Translations under genes and position numbers: made by a program | Origin: Candidatus Babeliales bacterium | GTDB taxonomy: Bacteria > Babelota > Babeliae > Babelales > JACPOV01 | Direction of reading: 5' to 3' | Length of the DNA stretch: 52,082 nt | Assembly (NCBI GenBank): GCA_020054235.1 | Contig: JAGVLQ010000001.1 | Span: forward strand, 1 to 52,082 | Part shown: positions 44,968 through 52,082 of the stretch, one piece after another | Position numbering within the stretch: position 1 is the stretch's first letter | Layout: the number at the start of each line of letters is the position of its first letter | The notes under the pieces: generated by a model | The model's input: the letters and a program-made list of their open reading frames with translations, nothing else | The model's database searches: none | What the model was told of the DNA's origin: nothing

Positions 44968-46733
44968 GTTTGTTTTGTAGAGATTAATCTCCTAATTTCC
45001 GCAATCAACTGTTCTTTTGGTATAGTATACAACTCACTATGCCATTCTTTTAAAATTTTATTATTGTTTGGATCTACAATTAAAAAAGTTGGAAATCCTA
45101 CAATGTTAAATTGTTTTTTTAAGCTTTTGAATGGTTCTTCGTCATAAGTGCCATTTATTTTTACCCGAACCATTGTTTGAAGGAGAGTGACAATTTTTTC
45201 ATCGGAGACCAATTTTTTATTTATTGCTTTGCAAACTGAGCAATATTCTGCCCAGAAATCAAGGAATAACAATTTATCTTCCAACCGTGCTTTTTGCAAA
45301 CCATGCTCATAATCAGTAATCCAAAAACTTTGATCATCGATTGTTGCTGGTGTTAAATATTTACTTTGCAAAGTGTAGCCTAAAGTTATGACTGAAAGGC
45401 ATAATAGTGAAAAACCTAGTAGGTTATTAAATTTTTTAATCCCTTGTGAAGTTGTTTTATTAGCAGACATAAAATAGGTCAACCCTAAAATAAGCAAGAA
45501 TAAACTTATAAGATACATGAGGGTTGTTTGGTTGATAATATTATTTAAATAATAAAAAGATACGGCAAAAAGCATAATGCCAAAGATTTTTTTTATCTCT
45601 ATCATCCACATGCCTGCACGTGGCAGCATATTCATGGAACTTGAAAATGTACCTATCAAAAGCAAAGGAACGCTGAGGCCGAAGCCAAAAGCAAATAAAA
45701 ATACAAATCCGAGAAAAATATTATTCAAGGTTGCAACAATACTCAATAACAAAATTAGTCCAGGAGAAACACACGGAGATGCAATCGTGCCGCTTGCAGC
45801 GCCAAAAAGGAATGATGAAACAAGTGAGCCATTTTGGGAGGTCTCTTTTTTCAATTGTAGGAATTTGGGCAATTGGACATCATATAACCCAAACATCGAA
45901 AGGCCTAAAAAACCTAAAAAAAAGACCAAAAAGCTTACTGAAAGTGGACTCATTAATAATTTTCCATAAAGTGGTCCCGTGATACTTGCTGCTAATCCAA
46001 AACAGGCAAAGGTAGTGGAAAGACCTAAGGTATAAGCAAATGAACGACTGAAGTTCCCTATAAGCGAAGAACTTTTTTGTGATTGTAAAATACCAACCGT
46101 AATGGGAATCATGGGATAAATACAGGGCGTAAAACTTAAAAGAATACCGAGTAAAAATACTAAAATAAGACGTATTGGTAATGATTTTGTTTGTTCAACA
46201 AGAGCTGAAAGGTTGGTGCTGGATGATTGAACATATCTGTAGACAACATTCATAAATGATTCATTATTGTGAGAAATTTTGGAAGAACCTATATTTGCGA
46301 TGCCCATATTTTCTTCTGATGAGGGGACATCAGAATTGCTGAACTCAAATTGGAGAGGAAAAAGAACTGTTTGCGGATGAGAATCTAGATTCGTTTGGTA
46401 GTTAATATGCAGTGAAGCGGTAAAAGGAATATCTTTTAGTTTTTTTGCTTGAATCTCTATCGTAACCTCATTTTCAAATACGATATGCGTTTCTTTTGTT
46501 GTTTGATCGTATTTTTCTATCGCTGTTCGATTTTCTTTATTATGGTCTAATTTTATATAAGGGCTGTCAACGGAAATGTCCAATGAATGCTTATATAAAA
46601 GTTCTGTCTCATCAAGATTAAAATGCAACAATATACGCTTGGTATGTCTATCGAGTGGTTGAATTTCAATATTCAGCTTGGCATAAATATTTGGTATAAA
46701 GAACACGTAGAATAATAATAATTTTTTTAGCAT
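44949..46733 (-). CDS. Thiol:disulfide interchange protein, DsbD-like
   Basis: Carries electrons from cytoplasmic thioredoxin across the membrane to reduce periplasmic disulfides. 594 residues in DsbD order: signal peptide 1-18; N-terminal alpha-like beta domain to about 150; membrane core of about eight helices with the two Cys-Pro motifs SFTPCIYPMIPITVGIL and IASPCVSPGLILLLSI; C-terminal thioredoxin domain with active site WAEYCSVCK (CxxC). The N-terminal domain lacks an obvious CxxC pair of the DsbD-alpha type. Exported Cys proteins at 38217-40660 and 43758 are plausible clients. The last five residues are translated from a repeat element. Confidence 0.92.
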   Translation of the reverse strand: MLKKLLLFYVFFIPNIYAKLNIEIQPLDRHTKRILLHFNLDETELLYKHSLDISVDSPYIKLDHNKENRTAIEKYDQTTKETHIVFENEVTIEIQAKKLKDIPFTASLHINYQTNLDSHPQTVLFPLQFEFSNSDVPSSEENMGIANIGSSKISHNNESFMNVVYRYVQSSSTNLSALVEQTKSLPIRLILVFLLGILLSFTPCIYPMIPITVGILQSQKSSSLIGNFSRSFAYTLGLSTTFACFGLAASITGPLYGKLLMSPLSVSFLVFFLGFLGLSMFGLYDVQLPKFLQLKKETSQNGSLVSSFLFGAASGTIASPCVSPGLILLLSIVATLNNIFLGFVFLFAFGFGLSVPLLLIGTFSSSMNMLPRAGMWMIEIKKIFGIMLFAVSFYYLNNIINQTTLMYLISLFLLILGLTYFMSANKTTSQGIKKFNNLLGFSLLCLSVITLGYTLQSKYLTPATIDDQSFWITDYEHGLQKARLEDKLLFLDFWAEYCSVCKAINKKLVSDEKIVTLLQTMVRVKINGTYDEEPFKSLKKQFNIVGFPTFLIVDPNNNKILKEWHSELYTIPKEQLIAEIRRLISTKQTNANSI

Positions 46734-46782
46734 AGGATTCTTTCTCAGGAAAAAAGTTTTATTGATAGTATAGCAAAATGTG

Positions 46783-47580
46783 CTAGGATTCGGTAATTTT
46801 TATAGAACCATGTGTTGAGCGGAGAGAAATTTCAGCGCCACCTCCGCCCAAGGTAGCCTGAATCTCTTTTTTAAAATTTGCCCAAGTTTGTTGATTTAAT
46901 TTTGTTGTTACTGGTTTGATTGTTATATAATGGTCTGAGGTTATACTGCCATAAGGTGCTTTTGCGCAAATATCAGCATGTACGTCTTTTGGTAGTAGCA
47001 GTTGAATTAACCCTGAAGCTTCAAGGATAAGGTGCATAGATGGCACTAATTCTTTCATGCTAGCTATGATCGATCCACTATTATTTTTTAAAAATAAATT
47101 GTTTTCTGCTTGTTGGATCTCAATAGAACCAGAATCAACTTTTGCTTCAATGGTTCCTTTGCTATTTTTTACTTTGATGCAGCCAGCTTTTGTTGATAAT
47201 TTTATCGGTAAATGGGCTGGTATTCTGATATAATAGTCAACTTCCCCTTTTATTTTTTTGTCTTCATACCATGTTTTGAATGAAATACTATGTTTTTCAA
47301 CGATTGTATTGATTATAATATGATCAAGGTCTTTTTCACGGGCAGTTTTAATTGCTTGAAGAGCAATTTTTGGTAATGCCCATGTTTTGATATAAATAGA
47401 ACCGCTTTGATTTTCAACGACCAGGATGCCTTCACTATCAAACAGAATTTCTTTGTGCAAAGTTTCTTGTTTATAGCCAAACATCCATGAAGAAACATCT
47501 TTGATTGAAAAAAATGCATTACAAAAAGGCGAATAGATTAGACTGAACATATGAAAAAAAATAGAAAGTTTTTTAGTCAT
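46783..47580 (-). CDS. Exported DUF4097-like beta-repeat protein
   Basis: 265 residues from ATG 47580 (AAGGAA upstream). Signal peptide 1-22. The body shows repeated short strands with turns: VVENQSGSIYIKTW, CIKVKNSKGTIEAKVDSGSIEIQQAENNLFLKNNSGSIIASM, APYGSIT, and ends LRSTHGSIKITES. This G-S-I/I-x-V-x-N periodicity fits the DUF4097/putative adhesin family, predicted to form a beta helix or stacked-strand fold. An envelope or surface structural role is inferred. Divergent from cca across 32 bp, so their promoters overlap. Confidence 0.75.
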   Translation of the reverse strand: MTKKLSIFFHMFSLIYSPFCNAFFSIKDVSSWMFGYKQETLHKEILFDSEGILVVENQSGSIYIKTWALPKIALQAIKTAREKDLDHIIINTIVEKHSISFKTWYEDKKIKGEVDYYIRIPAHLPIKLSTKAGCIKVKNSKGTIEAKVDSGSIEIQQAENNLFLKNNSGSIIASMKELVPSMHLILEASGLIQLLLPKDVHADICAKAPYGSITSDHYITIKPVTTKLNQQTWANFKKEIQATLGGGGAEISLRSTHGSIKITES

Positions 47581-47612
47581 AATAATTTCCTTATTCAAAC
47601 GTGAGGAACGGT

Positions 47613-49019
47613 ATGCAGTATATAGAAATTGATAGCAAGTATCAAAAGAATCTCGACAAAATTTTGCATGAATATCCTTTAGTAAAAAAGATTGCCCAAG
47701 CTATCGATAAACATGGTGGTACTACCTTATTAGTTGGCGGTGCGGTGCGTGATCTTTTATTAAATTTACTGGTCAAAGATTTGGATATTGAAGTCCATGG
47801 TATTTCACTTAACGATCTTGAAAAGATTTTAGCCAAATTTGGGACGTTGAGCAAAGTGGGCAAAGCATTCGGTGTTTTGCGCATTCATGGTCTTGATACT
47901 GATTGGTCCGTCCCACGTACTGATGCCGCTGGCCGTAAGCCAAAAGTTTCTATAGATCCATATATGGATGTTAACCATGCCTTTGCGCGGCGTGATCTGA
48001 CTATCAATGCAATGGGCATTGATCTGCTTTCAAAAAAACTAATTGATCCATTTGATGGGTATGCTGATTTACAACAAGGAGTTTTGCGTGCACCGGACAA
48101 TAAGCGCTTTGTAGAAGACCCCCTGCGTTTTTTTCGGGTAATGCAATTTGTCGGTCGCTTTGGTTTTAAACCAAATAAGCAATTAAATATGCTTTGTAAA
48201 AAAATGGATCTTTCAACTATTTCGCGCGAGCGCATAGAAACTGAATTTGAAAAATTATTACTCAAATCAAAAAAACCTTCTTTAGGTTTTCGTTGGCTTG
48301 CAGGTATTGGTAGACTCCAAGACGTTTTACCCGAACTTGCAGCAACTGAAGGTGTTCCACAAGAAAAGAAGTGGCACCCTGAGGGCGATGTTTTTGAGCA
48401 TACGATGCAATCCCTTGATGCTGCAGCACAATTTGAGTATGAAACAAACGCACAAAAGTTAGTGCTGCTGTATGCCGCCTTGTGCCATGATCTTGGCAAA
48501 GTTACTACAACAGAAAAAATTAATGGCGATGTCAAAAGTTTGGGCCATGAACTAGAAAGTGCTCGATTTGCAAAGAAAATGCTCAAGCGCGTTACGCATA
48601 AAAAAGATTTGATTGCAACTGTTGTGAAGCTGGTACGCTACCATATGCAGCCAATTCAACTTTTAAATGGTAATGCAAAGCCTTCTGCATACAAGCGTTT
48701 GGCCAATAAATTATCCCCAGAGGCAACCTTGCGCATGTTAGCAATGCTTATGTTGGCTGATAAGCAAGGTCGTAGTAAAGTCAAAGGCAAACCGCTCACT
48801 AAACAATTTTCTGACGTTAAAAAATTTCTTCAAAAAGCAGAAAAAGCTCAGGTTGCTGACAAAGCTGAAAAACCGATTTTGCAGGGCAGAGATTTGCTCG
48901 ATGTTATAAAACCGGGCCCACAGCTCGGGTTATTGATAAAGCAGGCCTATGAAATTCAGATTAAAGAAGGAATCAAGGATAAAAAGGAGCTTAAAAAGCG
49001 AGTTATAAAAAGTGATTAG
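47613..49019 (+). CDS. cca: CCA tRNA nucleotidyltransferase with HD domain
   Basis: 468 residues. Class II nucleotidyltransferase head: LLVGGAVRDLLL, catalytic DLDIEV (DxD), RRDLTINAM, FVEDPLRFFRVMQFVGRFGF (ERhR-like). A C-terminal HD phosphohydrolase domain follows (FEHTMQSLD, LCHDLGK, VRYHMQP). Adds or repairs the 3' CCA; the HD part can hydrolyse 2',3'-cyclic phosphates in such enzymes. It could also be a poly(A) polymerase-like paralogue, but the motif set favours Cca. ATG 47613 follows GAGGAA. The last 66-bp-identity block (48838-48903) and the following 116 bp recur at 51652-51833, so the 3' end may have been swapped by recombination. Confidence 0.9.
   Translation: MQYIEIDSKYQKNLDKILHEYPLVKKIAQAIDKHGGTTLLVGGAVRDLLLNLLVKDLDIEVHGISLNDLEKILAKFGTLSKVGKAFGVLRIHGLDTDWSVPRTDAAGRKPKVSIDPYMDVNHAFARRDLTINAMGIDLLSKKLIDPFDGYADLQQGVLRAPDNKRFVEDPLRFFRVMQFVGRFGFKPNKQLNMLCKKMDLSTISRERIETEFEKLLLKSKKPSLGFRWLAGIGRLQDVLPELAATEGVPQEKKWHPEGDVFEHTMQSLDAAAQFEYETNAQKLVLLYAALCHDLGKVTTTEKINGDVKSLGHELESARFAKKMLKRVTHKKDLIATVVKLVRYHMQPIQLLNGNAKPSAYKRLANKLSPEATLRMLAMLMLADKQGRSKVKGKPLTKQFSDVKKFLQKAEKAQVADKAEKPILQGRDLLDVIKPGPQLGLLIKQAYEIQIKEGIKDKKELKKRVIKSD
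48838..48903 (+). repeat. 66-bp direct repeat, copy A, inside cca
   Basis: Identical over 66 bases to 51652-51717. Sequence to the right (48904-49019) is only partly similar to that after copy B, although both encode the same protein end and stop. Confidence 0.9.
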
Positions 49020-49028
49020 TTGTACAAA

Positions 49029-49058
49029 AGAAAAAAGCCATGGCCGAAACCATGGCTT
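49029..49058 (-). terminator. Intrinsic terminator of the leftward lipoprotein gene
   Basis: Perfect 9-bp stem AAGCCATGG/CCATGGCTT with a 6-nt loop. On the minus strand it is followed by a U run (AAAAAA at 49031-49036 on plus), 8 bp beyond the lipoprotein stop; on the plus strand the T run is missing. Confidence 0.75.
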
Positions 49059-49065
49059 GTAATAA

Positions 49066-51507
49066 TTACTTATTAAAAAAGAGTTTATAACCGATAAAGC
49101 TTAATACGGCAAGTCCTGATAGCCATAGAGCTGTTTCGTAATGGTTTTTGGAAGAATCATCTTTTGCAAGGCTAGTATTTTCAAGGCTAAGGACATTATC
49201 GGTAGGGTTCATTTCTTTAAGGATTCCATCAGTACATGGTGAATTAAAACGCTTTTGTAAAATCTCAATCAACGGTTGCTTATCGTTAATCGGTGCATAC
49301 CGAAAGACTGAAGTCTTCAAATTCCATGCATCAGTAGTATCCGCAGGATTGTGGGTACTTATCGTCAATAATCCCTGGTGTAAAAAGATATTTTCAACCT
49401 TATTAGGGAATTTTGCTACGTGCTGCAAGCCTTCTAATGTTTTATTATTCTTACATATCCACTGATCAAGCCTACCGGATCTATTAAGAGTGAAAATTGT
49501 AGCGCCAATAGCCCTGATGCTGAAAATATTCTTGAGTTCAGGAATCAGTGTTTGTAAATCTATGGTTTTAATGCATTCTGGTTGTATGTCAGAAAGGTCA
49601 TATAAAGAAATAGTGCTGTTATTAGCAGTTAAGGCATGATTATCAAATATAAATGCTGTTTCAACATCTGGAATTACATTGTTTGTATTGTCAATCGTTC
49701 CTTGTGGAGTAATTGTATAGACATTTAAATTGCTGACATTTAAAAAGTTTTTATCTACAGATATATATTTAGACATAGTACCTTGTTTGCGTATATTCAA
49801 AGTTTCGATCAACTGGTTATGCATAGGGGCTCCTTTGATTTCAGTTGTGTTCTGTGTTTGGAGGTCATACAAATTCGCATTACGTTGACAAATGATGATA
49901 AGTTGATCATCTGTTATAAATGATATTGTTTCATTATAGATATCCAGGAAAGGGATATGTCCCTTAGAAATTAGCTGTATATTGTTAAGATCAGTGATAT
50001 CATACAGAAAAATCGATTTATTTCCTCGAATAACAAGTTTTTTTCCATTTGGGCTTAAGGTAATACCATATACTTCTTCACCAGGTTTTAAGGTACCAAA
50101 TCTTTTATCAGATAAGTTTGGCAGATTGAGATTAAATAGATTTACTTCCTTGAAATTAATTACGAACAAAATATTGCGCAATGAATCATAGGCAGTCGGT
50201 TTTAACATTTTAGGGTGGTTGGTATCAAGGACAGTCATCTGGTATGGATCTGGGCAATGAAAACCGCTTTCATATATATCTACTGGTATGAACTCTGATA
50301 CTGGTAAATAACTTGTTTTTATTTGGTGAGCAATAAGTTCTTGGCATTTGTCATCAAGCAGGTTTAGTTCTTCTTTTTCGACCAATTTATAAGCGCTCAA
50401 TAATCTTTCAGCGCATATGTTGAGTATCATTTCAAATAACGAAGGGATATCTAAAAAGTGAAGCATTGTGCAGTAAACAAACAGATCTTTTAATTGAACA
50501 TTCTCAAGTTTTGTACGTATATCTTGGTTTTTTTTGTTTAAAGAAAGCTCCATTATTTCTAGTATGGTCTTGAGTTGATCATTGGTGCAATCAAATAAGT
50601 ATTCTAGTTCAGTGTTTTCAGGAAAATCTTCAAGCATATTTTTTAGTGTATTAGAATGCATTACTATTTTTTTAATCGTTTTAATGCCATTTAACGTGAA
50701 AATATCATCTTGTGAAATTGAGTTTTTTTCACTTTTTACAGCGCCAGTAATTTCTGCAAGTAATTCAATGGCATTTGTTAACTTTGGTCCTTGCACAGGA
50801 TGTTCCTGGTATTTGAGGAATAATTCTTGTAGTCGATTTAAATTTTCTATAGTTTGATTATTACAAGCCATTTGAATTGCGCTATCAATTTCAAAATCTT
50901 TCTCATCGCTCGTTATAAAGCCTTCTTGTTTTTCTAAAAAGGATTGAAAGCCACCTTGTTGTTCAACTGTGTGTAATTTTTCCTTGATAGCTGATGCAAT
51001 AGTTTTGTATATAGGAGAATTTTCATCAAACATGATAATAATTTGTCCAAGCTGTGAAGGGGTATATTTGTTATGAGTAATGCCATCATAAAGTAAAGGT
51101 GTAAGTTCTTGGGTAATTGTTCTTTTTTCTGGGTCTTCATGAAGACCCATGGCATAAAAGTTTACGGCATAGTCTATCATCGTATGCTTAAGAGCATGCT
51201 GTAATAGATCAATCTTTGTTTGATGGTCGAATGTTTTAAACCAATTTATTAACGTTGATCGTGCATTGTTGTCAGCATTTTCATCATTGTTTAATGCATA
51301 GCAAAAGCCTAAAAGCTCGTTGAAATCAAAAGATAAAAGTCTTTGATCAATTTTTCCCTGAGCCAATGTTAATACCAGTTCTTGATAGAGTTGATGTATG
51401 AACTCTTGGTCGTAAGAGCTGGGGTTGCTTTTGTGATGCGTATCCATGGCGCCAGTACAGGCATTTATGAGCATTGCGGCAGTAAAGATCAGTAGAAGTT
51501 TTTTCAT
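49066..51507 (-). CDS. Large lipoprotein with possible Skp1/BTB-like domain and beta-propeller
   Basis: 813 residues from ATG 51507 (GGAGA upstream). Signal peptide with lipobox LINAC (Cys17). Residues 30-260 are helical. Residues about 270-375 (FTLNGIKTIKKIVMHSNTLK, MLEDFPENTELEYLFD, LFVYCTMLHFLDIPSLFEMI) resemble the Skp1/BTB fold, where S.TIK.MLED and L.AA.YLDI.GL occur in Skp1. Residues about 430-740 hold repeated strands (VYGITLSPNGKKLVIRGNKS, IFLYDITDLNNIQLI, TISLYDLSDI) like a degenerate WD40 propeller. A C-terminal membrane helix (LWLSGLAVLSFIGYKLFF) ends the protein. It lies between the two copies of the cca 3' end. A role in host interaction is inference. Confidence 0.8.
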   Translation of the reverse strand: MKKLLLIFTAAMLINACTGAMDTHHKSNPSSYDQEFIHQLYQELVLTLAQGKIDQRLLSFDFNELLGFCYALNNDENADNNARSTLINWFKTFDHQTKIDLLQHALKHTMIDYAVNFYAMGLHEDPEKRTITQELTPLLYDGITHNKYTPSQLGQIIIMFDENSPIYKTIASAIKEKLHTVEQQGGFQSFLEKQEGFITSDEKDFEIDSAIQMACNNQTIENLNRLQELFLKYQEHPVQGPKLTNAIELLAEITGAVKSEKNSISQDDIFTLNGIKTIKKIVMHSNTLKNMLEDFPENTELEYLFDCTNDQLKTILEIMELSLNKKNQDIRTKLENVQLKDLFVYCTMLHFLDIPSLFEMILNICAERLLSAYKLVEKEELNLLDDKCQELIAHQIKTSYLPVSEFIPVDIYESGFHCPDPYQMTVLDTNHPKMLKPTAYDSLRNILFVINFKEVNLFNLNLPNLSDKRFGTLKPGEEVYGITLSPNGKKLVIRGNKSIFLYDITDLNNIQLISKGHIPFLDIYNETISFITDDQLIIICQRNANLYDLQTQNTTEIKGAPMHNQLIETLNIRKQGTMSKYISVDKNFLNVSNLNVYTITPQGTIDNTNNVIPDVETAFIFDNHALTANNSTISLYDLSDIQPECIKTIDLQTLIPELKNIFSIRAIGATIFTLNRSGRLDQWICKNNKTLEGLQHVAKFPNKVENIFLHQGLLTISTHNPADTTDAWNLKTSVFRYAPINDKQPLIEILQKRFNSPCTDGILKEMNPTDNVLSLENTSLAKDDSSKNHYETALWLSGLAVLSFIGYKLFFNK

Positions 51508-51552
51508 GATTTCTCCAAGTAGCTTTGTAGTACAGGTTAAAATATATTCAAA

Positions 51553-51582
51553 ATAATAAATATCATATATACATTTTGTCAA
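51553..51582 (-). promoter_or_regulatory. Predicted promoter of the lipoprotein gene
   Basis: On the minus strand TTGACA (51577-51582), an 18-bp spacer, TATTAT (51553-51558). A second TTGACA lies at 51596-51601. A run of ten Gs (Cs on this strand) at 51608-51617 stands about 25 bp upstream of the -35 box. Confidence 0.55.
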
Positions 51583-51607
51583 ATTAATTTATATTTGTCA
51601 ATTGGAT

Positions 51608-51617
51608 GGGGGGGGGG
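51608..51617. repeat. G10 homopolymer tract
   Basis: Ten consecutive Gs in an AT-rich region, next to the lipoprotein promoter and the duplicated cca end. Such tracts slip during replication. Confidence 0.9.
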
Positions 51618-51651
51618 TGAGTCAGGGTAATTTGATGAATTTCTAAAAAAA

Positions 51652-51833
51652 CAGAAAAAGCTCAGGTTGCTGACAAAGCTGAAAAACCGATTTTGCAGGG
51701 CAGAGATTTGCTCGATGGTATCAAGCCCGGTCCAGAAATGGGCGCGTTAGTCAAAAAGGCATATGAAATTCAGGTACAAGAAGGAATACGTGATAAAGCA
51801 ACCTTAAAAAAACGGGTTTTGAACAAAAAATAG
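51652..51833 (+). pseudogene. cca: Detached duplicate of the cca 3' end
   Basis: In the cca frame it encodes TEKAQVADKAEKPILQGRDL followed by LDGIKPGPEMGALVKKAYEI and QVQEGIRDKATLKKRVLNKK, then a stop. The first 66 bases are identical to cca (48838-48903); the next 116 are diverged but clearly homologous in protein. Weak similarity extends to about 51630, with a frameshift. There is no start codon, so it is not translated alone. It may be the original cca 3' end displaced by an insertion. Confidence 0.85.
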
Positions 51834-51902
51834 GATCCGCTAAGTCTACCCCTTAAAATCATGATTTTTTCCTTTATTATTGAGCTCTTTACCTCTTTTT
51901 TG

Positions 51903-51932
51903 TTACTATTATATTTATAATAGTAATTTTTT
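51903..51932 (+). terminator. AT-rich hairpin followed by Ts
   Basis: Stem TTACTATTAT/ATAATAGTAA (10 bp) with a 4-nt loop, followed by six Ts. It could terminate transcripts of the displaced cca end. It also contains TATAAT, so a -10 box is an alternative reading. Confidence 0.5.
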
Positions 51933-51983
51933 AAATGATTTTTAGTTTTTTAAGAGAAATTTTAGGTATAAAAAGGAGAAATA

Positions 51984-52082
51984 ATGAAAAAGATAGGTTT
52001 AAAACTCATAATAGCTATGGCTTTTGCTCTGCCAGCGATATCAAAAGCTGTCGATATCAAATTTATATCAAGTGATGATAAA
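51984..52082 (+). CDS. Exported protein, 3' end outside window
   Basis: The first 33 codons of a gene: MKKIGLKLIIAMAFALPAIS is a signal peptide, with likely cleavage after SKA, before VDIKFISSDDK. AAGGAG with 6-nt spacing before ATG makes the start firm. The family cannot be told from this stretch. Confidence 0.75.
   Translation, partial: MKKIGLKLIIAMAFALPAISKAVDIKFISSDDK

Noticed and set aside
47885-48586. 233-codon leftward frame inside cca
   Set aside because: Antisense shadow of the conserved cca frame; no ribosome-binding site or recognisable domain.

Overview
The window looks like chromosome from a host-dependent, AT-rich bacterium, most likely of the phylum Dependentiae (TM6) or a similar endosymbiont of protists. 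No 16S gene is present, so this rests on gene content: two tandem NTT/Tlc-type nucleotide transporters, ankyrin-repeat proteins, eukaryote-like secreted phospholipases, a putative Skp1/BTB-like plus beta-propeller lipoprotein, and many small exported proteins without recognisable family, set among ordinary housekeeping genes (gyrB, lon, dnaX, der, glmS, rpsB, rpsI, tilS, tadA, cmk, cca, ffs).

Layout. 1-3450: end of an ankyrin gene, a short inverted-repeat element, then a leftward unit (GIY-YIG gene, tilS, ankyrin protein, small exported protein) interleaved with REP-like repeats. 3460-6505: leftward gyrB with an overlapping GyrI-like gene. 6571-11084: rightward Troponema-type (TroABCD) Zn/Mn ABC transporter whose last permease carries a winged-helix tail, followed by tadA and a DksA-like gene. 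11113-14892: rpsI, glmS, and an ATP-grasp enzyme. 15171-21197: S41 protease (leftward), FtsB-like and Fe/Mn-SOD pair, DUF421 protein, MgtA-like P-type ATPase. 21224-25774: a phospholipase island (one cPLA2-like and two secreted PLC-like proteins). 25847-32015: recJ broken by an in-frame stop, cmk, clostripain-like protease, lon. 32300-36300: two NTT transporters and rpsB with a structured leader.

36301-38216 is a debris zone around tRNA-Ser(GGA): a truncated tRNA-Ser copy cut by a REP-like repeat, a frameshifted toxin-antitoxin pair, a SRPBCC/MarR pair behind a 20-bp palindrome, a truncated acetyltransferase and an unannotated SRP RNA. 38217-40713 holds four tandem exported proteins sharing a Cys motif and ending at a strong terminator; this is the best candidate for an undescribed family. 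40732-47580: dnaX, der, a secreted CxxC protein, hpf, a DsbD-like reductase and a DUF4097-like protein. 47613-51833: cca, whose 3' end is duplicated 2.8 kb downstream beyond a large lipoprotein gene, in a pattern that resembles integration into the cca 3' end. The window ends in the first 33 codons of another exported protein.

Functional themes. Host exploitation: nucleotide import, secreted lipases and proteases, repeat proteins. Envelope redox and folding: DsbD plus many exported Cys-containing proteins that would be its plausible clients. Metal homeostasis: TroABCD, MgtA-like pump, SOD. Genome decay and repeat traffic: REP-like sequences, broken TA genes, recJ with a stop, and gene-end duplication. 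All functional calls are from reading translated sequence by eye; no database search was run.
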